From contig NZ_VWVU01000020.1 of assembly GCF_008638365.1 (NCBI RefSeq), positions 61,468 through 125,467 of the forward strand: DNA of 64,000 nt, read 5' to 3'. Source of the DNA: Nocardiopsis quinghaiensis. GTDB taxonomy: Bacteria > Actinomycetota > Actinomycetes > Streptosporangiales > Streptosporangiaceae. Of the stretch, positions 7,444-15,773 are shown in pieces. The notes under the pieces were generated by a model. It was not told the origin of the DNA and did no database searches. It was given only the letters and a program-made list of their open reading frames with translations. How positions within the stretch are numbered: position 1 is the first letter of the stretch; the number at the start of each line of letters is the position of its first letter. The translations under genes and the position numbers were made by a program.

Positions 7444-9063
7444 GTGGGAACGGAGCCGGCGGTGCGACACGGGGTACGGGCCCCCGGACTCGGCGGGCTC
7501 ATGGCGGTGGCGCTGGCCACGGGGTGCTCTCCCGCGGACACCCCCTTCCTCGGACAGGAGGTCTCCTGGCGGCCCTGCCACGACGGGGAGGAGGCCGCGG
7601 CCGACCGGGGAGCCGATCCGGAGTGGCTGGAGAACCTGGAGTGCGGCACGGTCACCGTTCCCCTGGACCACGACGAGCCCCACGGGAGGACCCTCGACAT
7701 CGCGCTGGTCCGCGCGCCCGCCGACGGCCCGGAGGAGGACCACCTGGGAGCCCTGGTCGTCAATCCGGGCGGTCCCGGTGTCTCGGGCGTCCGGGCGCTG
7801 GAGTCCCCCCTGTTCGGTGACGGGATCCGCGCCGCCTTCGACCTGGTCTCCTTCGACCCGCGCGGCGTCGGGGCGAGCGGGGGCTTCGCCTGCGGGGACC
7901 GGTACGCCCTGATCGACGCCCGTCAGAGCGTGGCCGGTACCGACCCCGGCGACCTGGACGCCGCCGAACTCCGGCCCCTGGCGAACGCGGCCCGCGAGTA
8001 CGCCCGCGCGTGCGAGGGGAGGGCGGGGGAGGAGTTCCTGGCCCACATCGGCAGCGTCAACGTCGCCCGCGACCTCGACATCGTCCGCGACGCCCTGGGC
8101 GAGGACCGGCTGAACTTCGTCGGCTACTCCTACGGCGCGCTGATCGGCGTCCTGTACGCCCACATGTACCCGGAGAACACCCGGGCGCTGGTCCTGGACG
8201 GCGCCGTGGCGACCGGGATGTCCAACGCGGAGGCCGCCGTCGACCAGGTCGCCGCCTTCCAGCACGCCTGGGAGATGTTCCTGGCCGACTGCGTCGCCGA
8301 GGTCGGCGCGTGCCCGTTCGCCGGCGCGGACCGGGGCCGGGGCTCCGGGGGAGCGGGAGCCGCCAGCGAGGCCGACGCCCGGATGGCCGGCCTCCTGGAG
8401 CGGCTCGACCGGGACCCCGCCCAGGTCCGGGGGATCCCGGTGGACGGCCGGATGCTGCTCACCATGGTCGGTATGGCGCTGTACCAGGAGGACAGCTGGG
8501 ACCCTCTCGCCGACGTGCTCACCGCCCTCGCCGAGGGCGACGCCCGAGGGGTCGAGCGCCACCTCGGGCGGTTGTACGACGACACCTTCGGCCGGTACGC
8601 GAAGGCGGAGTCCGGCGAACCCGGGACGGGGCACCAGGACGCGGGGGCCGCCTACACGGCCGTGAGGTGCGCCGACCGCGCCGATCCGGAGGACGTGGCG
8701 GCCTACCGCGACGCCGCCGACGAGGCCGCCGACGTCTCCCCGCTGTTCGGCCCCGGCCCGGTGTGGGACCACCTGCCGTGCGCCTACTGGCCCGGGACCG
8801 AGGAGGCGCCCACCGCCCCCACCGCTCCTGAGGCGCCCCCGATCGTGGTCGTCGGCACCGTCGGCGACCCCGCCACCCCCTACCCCTGGGCCCGGGAGGC
8901 GGCCGAACGGCTGGAGACCGCCACCCTGGTCACCTACGAGGGTGCCGGGCACACCGTCTACGGGTGGGGGCGCAGCCCGTGCGTGGACGGTGCGGTGGAC
9001 GCCTACCTGCTCACCGGCGAGGTGCCCCGGCCCGGGCTCACCTGTCCCCCGGCAGGAACCTGA
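7444..9063 (+). CDS. Secreted tripeptidyl-aminopeptidase-like alpha/beta-hydrolase (lipoprotein), 539 aa
   Basis: GTG start with GAAGGGGCAGG upstream. The N-terminus ends in LATGCS, a lipobox-like lipoprotein signal. Alpha/beta-hydrolase landmarks: VNPGGPGVSG (oxyanion region), FDPRGVGAS, nucleophile elbow GYSYGALIG, a late DPATPYPWA aspartate and a GAGHTVYG histidine. The C-terminal tail with a paired cysteine (SPCVDGAVDAYLL ... LTC) is typical of the TAP-like family. These enzymes clip tripeptides from extracellular proteins or hydrolyse esters at the cell surface. It is 151 nt from the CARF gene, with no sign of co-transcription with the CRISPR genes. Confidence 0.85.
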   Translation: MGTEPAVRHGVRAPGLGGLMAVALATGCSPADTPFLGQEVSWRPCHDGEEAAADRGADPEWLENLECGTVTVPLDHDEPHGRTLDIALVRAPADGPEEDHLGALVVNPGGPGVSGVRALESPLFGDGIRAAFDLVSFDPRGVGASGGFACGDRYALIDARQSVAGTDPGDLDAAELRPLANAAREYARACEGRAGEEFLAHIGSVNVARDLDIVRDALGEDRLNFVGYSYGALIGVLYAHMYPENTRALVLDGAVATGMSNAEAAVDQVAAFQHAWEMFLADCVAEVGACPFAGADRGRGSGGAGAASEADARMAGLLERLDRDPAQVRGIPVDGRMLLTMVGMALYQEDSWDPLADVLTALAEGDARGVERHLGRLYDDTFGRYAKAESGEPGTGHQDAGAAYTAVRCADRADPEDVAAYRDAADEAADVSPLFGPGPVWDHLPCAYWPGTEEAPTAPTAPEAPPIVVVGTVGDPATPYPWAREAAERLETATLVTYEGAGHTVYGWGRSPCVDGAVDAYLLTGEVPRPGLTCPPAGT

Positions 9064-9612
9064 GGCCGCGTGGGCCGTCGACGTCCGGGGGCGGGGGAGA
9101 GCCGGAAGACCCGCTGTCCGCCTCAGGGGCGGCTCCGCGGCGCGACCGGGCCACACCCTTCCCGGCCCCTTCTCCTGGGGTCACGGCCAGGAGCGTACAC
9201 TTGAGTCATGGCCGATACGCGCGCGGTGGATCAGGGTCCCTTCCGGACCGCCCTCATTCCGGGCTCGGCCACCGCGGGCTCCTCGACCGTCAGCCGATCG
9301 ACCTCCGTTCTCCCGGAGGCACCCCGCACCGGCCTCACGGCCCTGCACGGCCACGGTTAGCGGCCTCCCCGCGTATTCCCGCCTTCCGCGCCCCCACGGG
9401 CGCCCGCGACCGTGATCCCGCGATCCGCGGACCGTCACTCCCCGCGCACGTCGCGCGCCGCACCGCGTCCGTCCGAGCTCTCGCGCCGGACCCGCACCGC
9501 ACCTCTCCATCCAGTCCCGCACCACCATCCCCGCCAGTCGGCTTCACCGGCTGCGCCCACGGGTGCGGCCGTGCCCACAAGGCCGGCCGCGCCACTCTCG
9601 AAGGGACCCCTC
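9064..9612. other. 549-nt spacer before the MurE-type gene
   Basis: This gap lies between the hydrolase stop and the GTG of the ligase. It holds a 50-codon open frame (9208-9360, listed separately). I see no strong promoter pair, repeat array or RNA gene. Longer open frames crossing it lack ribosome sites and are out of frame with the neighbours. Confidence 0.6.
9208..9360 (+). CDS. Possible small peptide gene, 50 aa
   Basis: ATG 9208 to TAG 9360. The product starts MADTRAVDQGPFRTALIPG and ends LTALHGHG; it is rich in Ser/Thr/Ala and has no cysteine. About 84% of its codons end in G or C, as in real genes here, but any open frame in such DNA can show this. The sequence just upstream (GAGCGTACACTTGAGTC) has no convincing ribosome site. 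It could be a leader peptide or precursor upstream of the ligase gene, or chance. I do not assign a function. Confidence 0.25.
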   Translation: MADTRAVDQGPFRTALIPGSATAGSSTVSRSTSVLPEAPRTGLTALHGHG

Positions 9613-11088
9613 GTGAAGTTGAGCGAGCTGCTGCACGGCCACGACCACCAGGTACTGCACGGAGACCGGGACGTTCCGATCACCGCCGGGCCGTGCCTGG
9701 ACGCCGACCGTGTGACCCCCGGTTCGCTCTACATCGCCCTGCCAGGACACCCCGAGGGCGGTCCGGAGGCCCTGGGGGAGGCGATCGCCCGCGGGGCCGT
9801 CGCCGTCATCGTCGAAGGACCGGACCCGGCCGGGGACCGGCCGACGGACCCCGGGGTGCGCGTGGTCCGGGTACCGGACGCGCGGATCGCGACGGCACTC
9901 GTCTCGACGCGCTACCACGGTGAACCGGGGCGCGCCATGGACGTGGTCGCCGTCACCGGCACCAACGGCAAGACGTCGGTGTCGTCCATATTCGAGTCGC
10001 TGCTGAGGATCTCCGAGGCTGCCCGGGTGGGGGTCATCGGGACCTCCGGCGCCCGGACCGGCGGCGACCCGATCCTCATGCCGAGGTCGGTGCTGAGCAC
10101 GCCGGAGGCACCGGACCTCCAGTACCTGCTGGCGTGCATGCGCGACCGGGGCAGCGACAGCGTCGTGCTGGAGGCGACGTCGATGGGGCTGCTGAACCAC
10201 AGGGTGGAGGGCTCCTTCGTCGACGTCGGGATCTTCACCAACCTGACCCAGGACCACCTGGACGACCACGGCACGATGGAGCACTACAGGGAGGCGAAGA
10301 TGCTCCTGTTCGGAGGCATGTGCCGGCGCGCCGTGGTCAACGCCGACGACCCCGTGGGCGCCACGATCCCGGCCATGATGCCCGGTGCCGTGACCACCTA
10401 CGCCATCGAGGCGGACGCGGACTACCGGGCGACCGACCTGGTCGTCGACGCCTCGGGGACACGGTTCGTCCTGCACCACGACGAGCGCAAGTACCCGGCG
10501 GCGATCCCCATCCCGGGCCGCTTCTCGGTGTCCAACGCGCTGGCCGCGGTGGCGGCCTGCCACCTCCTGGGGCACGATCTGCAGGGCCTGGTGGACGCCC
10601 TCGACCGGATGCCGCAGATCCCGGGACGGTTCGAGCACTTCGGCACACCGGGCGGGGTCTCCGTCATCGTGGACTACGCCCACTCGCCCGACTCGCTGGA
10701 CAAGGTCCTGTGCACGATCCGCGGGTTCGCCCCGCACCGGGTGCTCACCGTCTTCGGCTGCGGCGGCGACCGGGACACCACCAAGCGCGTCCGGATGGGT
10801 GAGATCGCGGGCACCTACTCCGACCTGTGCGTGCTCACCTCGGACAACCCCCGGTACGAGGACCCGGAGGCGATCATGGACCAGGTCGTCCCGGGGATCG
10901 AGGCGACCGGCACGCCCTTCGAGCGGGTCGGCGACCGGCGCGGGGCCATCGCCCTCGCGCTGTCCTCGGCCCGTCCCGGGGACGTCGTCCTGGTCGCGGG
11001 CAAGGGCAGCGAGTCGTACCAGAGCGTCGGTGACGACCTCGTCCCCTTCGACGACATGACGGTCGTACGCGAGCTCACCCGCGCCTGA
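9613..11088 (+). CDS. MurE-type Mur ligase (UDP-MurNAc-tripeptide synthetase-like), 491 aa
   Basis: GTG at 9613 is preceded by GAAGGGA; a longer in-frame extension upstream is low-complexity and rejected. The ATP loop TGTNGKTSVSS sits near residue 116, with Mur-family centre motifs further on (VLEATSMGL, FTNLTQDHLDDHG, PGRFSVSNALAA, VDYAHSPDSL). The C-terminal domain carries SDNPRYEDP; the DNPR motif in MurE marks meso-diaminopimelate as the added amino acid. MurE adds the third residue of the peptidoglycan stem. This copy stands alone, away from a division cluster, so it is probably a second MurE-like enzyme and could act on a different acceptor. Confidence 0.8.
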   Translation: MKLSELLHGHDHQVLHGDRDVPITAGPCLDADRVTPGSLYIALPGHPEGGPEALGEAIARGAVAVIVEGPDPAGDRPTDPGVRVVRVPDARIATALVSTRYHGEPGRAMDVVAVTGTNGKTSVSSIFESLLRISEAARVGVIGTSGARTGGDPILMPRSVLSTPEAPDLQYLLACMRDRGSDSVVLEATSMGLLNHRVEGSFVDVGIFTNLTQDHLDDHGTMEHYREAKMLLFGGMCRRAVVNADDPVGATIPAMMPGAVTTYAIEADADYRATDLVVDASGTRFVLHHDERKYPAAIPIPGRFSVSNALAAVAACHLLGHDLQGLVDALDRMPQIPGRFEHFGTPGGVSVIVDYAHSPDSLDKVLCTIRGFAPHRVLTVFGCGGDRDTTKRVRMGEIAGTYSDLCVLTSDNPRYEDPEAIMDQVVPGIEATGTPFERVGDRRGAIALALSSARPGDVVLVAGKGSESYQSVGDDLVPFDDMTVVRELTRA

Positions 11089-11148
11089 GGCCGCGCTTCC
11101 CCCGCGGAGGGGACCGCCGCCCGGCGGGGGAGCGGCCGCCGCGCACAC

Positions 11149-11180
11149 GGCCGCCCCGGCCGTGTCCGGCCGGGGCGGCC
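11149..11180. terminator. Bidirectional hairpin between murE-like gene and pgl
   Basis: Perfect 14-bp stem (11149-11162 with 11167-11180) and a TGTC loop, placed between two convergent stops. No U-tract is present, as is common for GC-rich actinomycetes. Confidence 0.7.
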
Positions 11181-11196
11181 ACCCGTGTGGGGCGGG

Positions 11197-11943
11197 CTAC
11201 AGCTTCGAGGCGGCCGCCTCGTCCAGCCAGAACACGGTCCGCTCCGCGCCGCGCGCACCGGCCACGGGGGCCTTGTCCACGCTGCCCCCGGTGAGGCCCA
11301 GGCGCACGGCCTCGGCCTTGCCCTCACCCGAGGCCAGCAACCACACCTCGCGGGCGGCCCGGATCGAGGGCATGGTCAGGGACACCCGCCGCGGCGGCGG
11401 TTTGGGGGAGTCGTGCACCGCGGTCACCGACGCCTCCTCCTCACGCACCTCGGGCAGGCCCGGGAACAGCGAGGCCACGTGCGCGTCCGGGCCCACGCCC
11501 AGCAGGCACACGTCGAAGACGGGCACGGGTCCCCGGCCGCGCGCGGCCACCGCCAGCTCCCGGCCGTACCGGGTGGCCGCGTGCTCGACGTGGTCGCCGT
11601 CCATCCCGTCGGAGGCGGGTATCGGGTGCACGTTGTGCGGCGGGACCGGGACCGCGTCGATCAGCGCCTCGCACGCCTGGGTCTCGTTGCGCTCGGGGTC
11701 CTTGTCCGGCAGGAACCGCTCGTCGCCCCACCACAGGTGCACGTGCGACCAGTTGATCCCGGCCTCCCTGGCGTGGTCGCGCACCGCCTCCAGGGTGCGG
11801 ATACCGATTCCGCCCCCGGTCAGCACCAGGTGGAAGTCGCGCTTGTCCGACTCGGCCTGGACGATCATGTTCACCAGCTTCAACGCGACGCTGTCGGCCA
11901 GCGCACCCGCGTCGGAGTGGCGGACGATCTCCGGTTCACTCAT
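11197..11943 (-). CDS. pgl: 6-phosphogluconolactonase
   Basis: Hydrolyses 6-phosphogluconolactone to 6-phosphogluconate, the second step of the oxidative pentose phosphate pathway. The protein has LVLTGGGIGIRTL near residue 40, HLWWGDERFLP near 69, RNETQA and LLGVGPDAHVASLFPG, the signature blocks of the NagB/6PGL fold. At 248 aa it has the usual length. ATG 11943 overlaps the stop of opcA by four bases (ATGA), so translation is coupled. It is the last gene of the minus-strand block running from zwf or possibly tkt. Confidence 0.95.
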   Translation of the reverse strand: MSEPEIVRHSDAGALADSVALKLVNMIVQAESDKRDFHLVLTGGGIGIRTLEAVRDHAREAGINWSHVHLWWGDERFLPDKDPERNETQACEALIDAVPVPPHNVHPIPASDGMDGDHVEHAATRYGRELAVAARGRGPVPVFDVCLLGVGPDAHVASLFPGLPEVREEEASVTAVHDSPKPPPRRVSLTMPSIRAAREVWLLASGEGKAEAVRLGLTGGSVDKAPVAGARGAERTVFWLDEAAASKL

Positions 11944-12866
11944 CCTCTTGCTCCGCTTCCGGTGAGCAGCGGTCCCAGGTGACGGGCCGCGCTCTCGTAG
12001 ATCTCGTCAGGGTCCAGACGGCGCAGCTCCTCGGCCAGGGCCCTGGAGGCGTTGCGCCGTGCCAGCGCCACCGTCTGGTCCGGCTGCCCGAACCGCGACA
12101 GCGTGGCCACCTGGCCGTCCACCCGGGAGATCACGATGTCCCCCTGGTCGGTGGTCAGCCGGACCTCGGTCAGGCCGGGGCCGTTGGAGGTGCCGCGCTC
12201 CACCGGCACCTCCAGCCGGTCCCTCAGCCACGCCGCCAGCAGTTCGGCGCTCGGATAGTGCGACTCGGCGGTCACCCTGGCGGAGGTCACCCACCCGCTC
12301 GGCTGGTCCATGGCGCTGGCCAGCAGCGAACGCCACGGCGTCAGCCGGGTCCAGGTCAGGTCCGTGTCGCCCGGACTGTAGTGGGACACCCGCTCCACCA
12401 GGTCCCTCAGGGGGTCCGGGGCGCGCAGGGCGTCGGTGATCCGCCGCTGGGCCAGGCGCCCCACCGGGTCGGCGGCCGGATCGGCCGGGCCCACGCCCGG
12501 CCACCACGTCACCACCGGCGCGTCGGGCACCAGCAGCGGGGTGATCACCGAGTCGGCGTGCTCGCCCAGCGGCCCGTACAGCCGCAGCAGTACCGCCTCG
12601 CCGGGTCCGGAGGTGCCCGGACGGCGGATCTCGGCGTCGATGGCCGGTTCGGCCTCGGGGTCGCGCCGGATCAGCGCCACCACGCGCGAGGGGTGCTCGC
12701 GGCCCGCCTCGGTGGCGGCGCGCACGGCGTCGTAGTGGTCGGCCTCGTCGGTGACGATGACCAGGGTCAGCACCATGTTCATGGCACCGCCGCCCACGCT
12801 GAGCCGCTCGGACATGAGCGCCTCGGTGATCTGCGAGGTGGTGGTGCGCGGCAGGTAGAGCGTCAT
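11940..12866 (-). CDS. opcA: Glucose-6-phosphate dehydrogenase assembly protein OpcA
   Basis: OpcA activates or assembles Zwf and is found almost only in actinobacteria and cyanobacteria. The 308-aa protein begins MTLYLPRTTTSQI and contains MNMVLTLVIVTDE, VTWWPGVGPADPAADP, RITDA and DLTWTRLTPWRSLLA, the conserved core of the family. It is encoded between zwf and pgl, 28 nt after zwf and with a four-base overlap into pgl, the standard actinobacterial order. Confidence 0.92.
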   Translation of the reverse strand: MTLYLPRTTTSQITEALMSERLSVGGGAMNMVLTLVIVTDEADHYDAVRAATEAGREHPSRVVALIRRDPEAEPAIDAEIRRPGTSGPGEAVLLRLYGPLGEHADSVITPLLVPDAPVVTWWPGVGPADPAADPVGRLAQRRITDALRAPDPLRDLVERVSHYSPGDTDLTWTRLTPWRSLLASAMDQPSGWVTSARVTAESHYPSAELLAAWLRDRLEVPVERGTSNGPGLTEVRLTTDQGDIVISRVDGQVATLSRFGQPDQTVALARRNASRALAEELRRLDPDEIYESAARHLGPLLTGSGARG

Positions 12867-12894
12867 CGGTTCCTCCCGGCGGTCTGGTGGCTGG

Positions 12895-14460
12895 CTACGG
12901 GCGTCGCCACTGGCGTCCGTCCCCGGCGAGCAGTCGATGGGCCGAGTCCGGGCCCCAGGTGCCCGAACCGTACTGCTCGGGACGTCCCTCCTTGGCCCAG
13001 TACTCCTCGACCGGGTCCAGGATCTGCCAGGACAGCTCGACCTCCTCCTGGCGCGGGAACAGCGGCGGATCGCCGATGAGCACGTCCAGGATGAGCCGCT
13101 CGTAGGCCTCGGGGCTGGCCTCGGTGAAGGACTGCCCGTAGGCGAAGTCCATACTCACCTCGCGGACCTCCATGCTGGCCCCCGGCACCTTGGAGCCGAA
13201 GCGCAGCGTCACGCCCTCGTCCGGCTGGATGCGCAGGACCAGGGCGTTCTGCCCCAGCTCGCTGACGTCGGAGCGGGGGAACAGCTGCTGGGGCGCCGCC
13301 TGGAACACCAGCGCCACCTCCGTCACCCGGCGGCCCAGCCGCTTGCCGGTGCGCAGGTAGAACGGCACGCCCGACCAGCGCCGGGTGTTCACCGCCAGCT
13401 TCAGCGCCGCGTAGGTCTCGGTCACCGAGTCGGAGGGGATGCCCTCCTCCTCCAGGTAGCCGCGCACCGACGCGCCGCCCTGCCAGCCCGCCGCGTACTG
13501 GCCGCGCGCGGTGCCCGTCTCCAGGTCCTCGGGCAGCGACACCGACGCCAGCACCTTCTCCTTCTCCGCGCGGATCGCGTCCGCGTTGTAGGAGATGGGC
13601 TCCTCCATGGCCACGAGCGCGAGCAGCTGCAGCAGGTGGTTCTGGATGACGTCGCGGGCCGCGCCGATGCCGTCGTAGTAGCCCGCGCGGCCGCCCACAC
13701 CGATGTCCTCGGCCATGGTGATCTGCACGTGGTCCACGTAGCTGCGGTTCCACAGGGGCTCGAACAGGGTGTTGGCGAAGCGCAGCGCCAGGATGTTCTG
13801 GACCGTCTCCTTGCCCAGGTAGTGGTCGATGCGGAACACCGACGTCGGCGGGAACACGTCGTCCACCACCGCGTTGAGCTCCTGGGCGCTCGCCAGGTCG
13901 TGCCCGAACGGCTTCTCGATCACCACCCGCCGCCACGGCCGGACCCCGTGCGTCGCCTCCTCCTCGCCGGCCTCGGCGAGGCCGCAGCGCTTGAGCTGCC
14001 TGACCACGGTCGGGAACAGCTTGGGCGGCAGCGACAGGTAGAACGCGTAGTTGCCGCCGGTGCCGCGCGCGGAGTCCATCTCGCGCACACAGTGGGCCAG
14101 GCGGTCGAAGGCGTCATCGTCGTCCAGATCGCCCTGTACGAACCGGATCCCCTCGCTCAGCTGGCGCCACACGTCCTCGCGGAAGGGGGTGCGCGCGTGC
14201 TCGCGCACCGCGTGGTAGGCCTGTTCGGCGAAGTCCTGGTCCTCCCAGTCACGGCGGGCGAACCCCACCAGGCCGAAGCCCGGCGGCAGCATCCCCCGGT
14301 TGGCGAGGTCGTAGATGGCGGGCAGGAGCTTCTTGCGTGCCAGGTCGCCCGTGACGCCGAAGAGCACCAGCACGCTGGGTCCGGCGATGCGGGGCAGTCT
14401 GCGGTCCAGGGCATTGCGGAGCGGGTTGGGTACCGCTCCGGGCATCACCGGTTCTTTCAC
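12895..14460 (-). CDS. zwf: Glucose-6-phosphate 1-dehydrogenase
   Basis: Oxidises glucose-6-phosphate with NADP+ to start the pentose phosphate pathway and make NADPH. The coenzyme fold shows [13 protein letters not shown] near residue 35; the substrate/catalytic block RIDHYLGKE follows, and [12 protein letters not shown] is typical of the family. The length of 521 aa is normal. The start is GTG at 14460 with AGGAAG upstream; an in-frame ATG five codons later is an alternative. It is followed closely by opcA and pgl. Confidence 0.95.
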   Translation of the reverse strand: MKEPVMPGAVPNPLRNALDRRLPRIAGPSVLVLFGVTGDLARKKLLPAIYDLANRGMLPPGFGLVGFARRDWEDQDFAEQAYHAVREHARTPFREDVWRQLSEGIRFVQGDLDDDDAFDRLAHCVREMDSARGTGGNYAFYLSLPPKLFPTVVRQLKRCGLAEAGEEEATHGVRPWRRVVIEKPFGHDLASAQELNAVVDDVFPPTSVFRIDHYLGKETVQNILALRFANTLFEPLWNRSYVDHVQITMAEDIGVGGRAGYYDGIGAARDVIQNHLLQLLALVAMEEPISYNADAIRAEKEKVLASVSLPEDLETGTARGQYAAGWQGGASVRGYLEEEGIPSDSVTETYAALKLAVNTRRWSGVPFYLRTGKRLGRRVTEVALVFQAAPQQLFPRSDVSELGQNALVLRIQPDEGVTLRFGSKVPGASMEVREVSMDFAYGQSFTEASPEAYERLILDVLIGDPPLFPRQEEVELSWQILDPVEEYWAKEGRPEQYGSGTWGPDSAHRLLAGDGRQWRRP

Positions 14461-14566
14461 GTATCCCGTCTTCCTGTCGAGAGTGGCCGGTGGACGGCTG
14501 GGTCCGCGCCCGCCCGTCCCGGCGGAGACGGGCGGGCGCGGACCGGCCGGGGGAGGAGGCCGCGGC

Positions 14567-15673
14567 TCAGGCGGACTCGTCGAGCTTGGCCGACAGCTCG
14601 TTCAGCAGGCTCTCCCAGGACTTGACGAACTTGTCCACGCCCTCCTGCTCCAGCACGGCGAACACGTCGGTCAGGTCCACCCCGGCGTTCTCCAGGGCGG
14701 CGAAGTCGGCCCGGGCCTGCTCGTAGGTGCCGAGCACGGTGTTGCCGGCGATCTCGCCGTGGTCGGCGGTGGCGTCCAGGGTGGCCTGCGGCATCGTGTT
14801 CACGGTGTTGCGCGCCACCAGCTGGCTGACGTAGAGGGAGTCGTCGTAGGAGGGGTCCTTCACACCGGTGGACGCCCACAGCGGCCGCTGCGGCTTGGCG
14901 CCGTGCGCCTCCAGGGCCTTCCACTCGGGAGAGGCGAACACCTCCTCGTAGGCCTGGTAGGCCAGGCGGGCGTTGGCCAGCGCGGCCCGACCCTTCAGGG
15001 ACAGCGCCTCGTCGGTGCCGATCGCCTCCAGGCGCTTGTCCACCTCGGTGTCCACGCGGCTGACGAAGAACGAGGCCACCGACTGGATCCGGGACAGGTC
15101 GTGGCCGTTGGTGCGGGCGAGCTCCATGCCCTCCAGGAACGCGTCCATCACCTGGCGGTAGCGCTCCAGGGAGAAGATCAGCGTGACGTTGACGCTGATG
15201 CCGTGCCCCAGCGCCTGGGTGATCGCGGACAGGCCCGCGGCCGTCGCCGGGATCTTGACCATCATGTTGGGCCGGTCCACCAGCCACCACAGCGCCTTGG
15301 CCTCGGCGACCGTGCGCTCGGTCTCGTTGGCCAGACGCGGGTCCACCTCCAGGGAGACCCGTCCGTCCACGCGGTCGGTGGAGTCGTAGACCGGACGCAG
15401 GGTGTCCGCGGCCCAGCGGATGTCGTAGGCGGTGATCATGCGGACCGCCTCCTCCACCGAGACGCCCCGCACGGCCAGTTCGCGGACCTGCTGGTCATAG
15501 GCGTCGCCCTCGGCGAGCGCCTTGTCGAAGATGGTGGGGTTGGAGGTGACGCCGACCAGGTGGTGGGTCGACATCAGCCCGGCCAGGTTGCCGCTGCGCA
15601 GCCGCTCACGGCTGAGGTCGTCCAACCAGACGGACACGCCCGCCTCGGACAGGTCTCGGAGTGCGTTGCTCAT
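14567..15673 (-). CDS. tal: Transaldolase
   Basis: Moves a three-carbon dihydroxyacetone unit between sugar phosphates in the non-oxidative pentose phosphate pathway. [13 protein letters not shown] near residue 42 and [15 protein letters not shown] (Schiff-base lysine) identify the family, and 368 aa fits the long actinobacterial subtype. It lies between tkt and zwf on the same strand, 106 nt before zwf. A terminator-like hairpin separates it from tkt, so it may have its own promoter. Confidence 0.95.
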   Translation of the reverse strand: MSNALRDLSEAGVSVWLDDLSRERLRSGNLAGLMSTHHLVGVTSNPTIFDKALAEGDAYDQQVRELAVRGVSVEEAVRMITAYDIRWAADTLRPVYDSTDRVDGRVSLEVDPRLANETERTVAEAKALWWLVDRPNMMVKIPATAAGLSAITQALGHGISVNVTLIFSLERYRQVMDAFLEGMELARTNGHDLSRIQSVASFFVSRVDTEVDKRLEAIGTDEALSLKGRAALANARLAYQAYEEVFASPEWKALEAHGAKPQRPLWASTGVKDPSYDDSLYVSQLVARNTVNTMPQATLDATADHGEIAGNTVLGTYEQARADFAALENAGVDLTDVFAVLEQEGVDKFVKSWESLLNELSAKLDESA

Positions 15674-15724
15674 GGGTTCTCACGCCTTCCTAGGGGCGGA
15701 AGGTGCCGCCCCCGGTCGCACACG

Positions 15725-15769
15725 TCAAAAGTGGGGCGGGCCCCGCCGGGGTGTCCGGCGGGGCCCGCC
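15725..15769 (-). terminator. Intrinsic terminator after tkt
   Basis: Perfect 15-bp stem (15735-15749 with 15755-15769, five-base loop). On the minus strand it is followed by CCACTTTTGACG, a short T-run. It lies directly after the tkt stop. Confidence 0.75.
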
Positions 15770-15773
15770 GGGC

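Noticed and set aside
5042..7912. Very long open frames overlapping the CARF gene on both strands
   Set aside because: They are Arg/Pro-rich shadows caused by GC bias; they lack ribosome sites and family motifs, while the CARF frame has both.
8964..9923. 319-codon frame bridging the hydrolase and ligase genes
   Set aside because: No ribosome site, overlaps both neighbours out of frame, and is Arg/Pro-rich.
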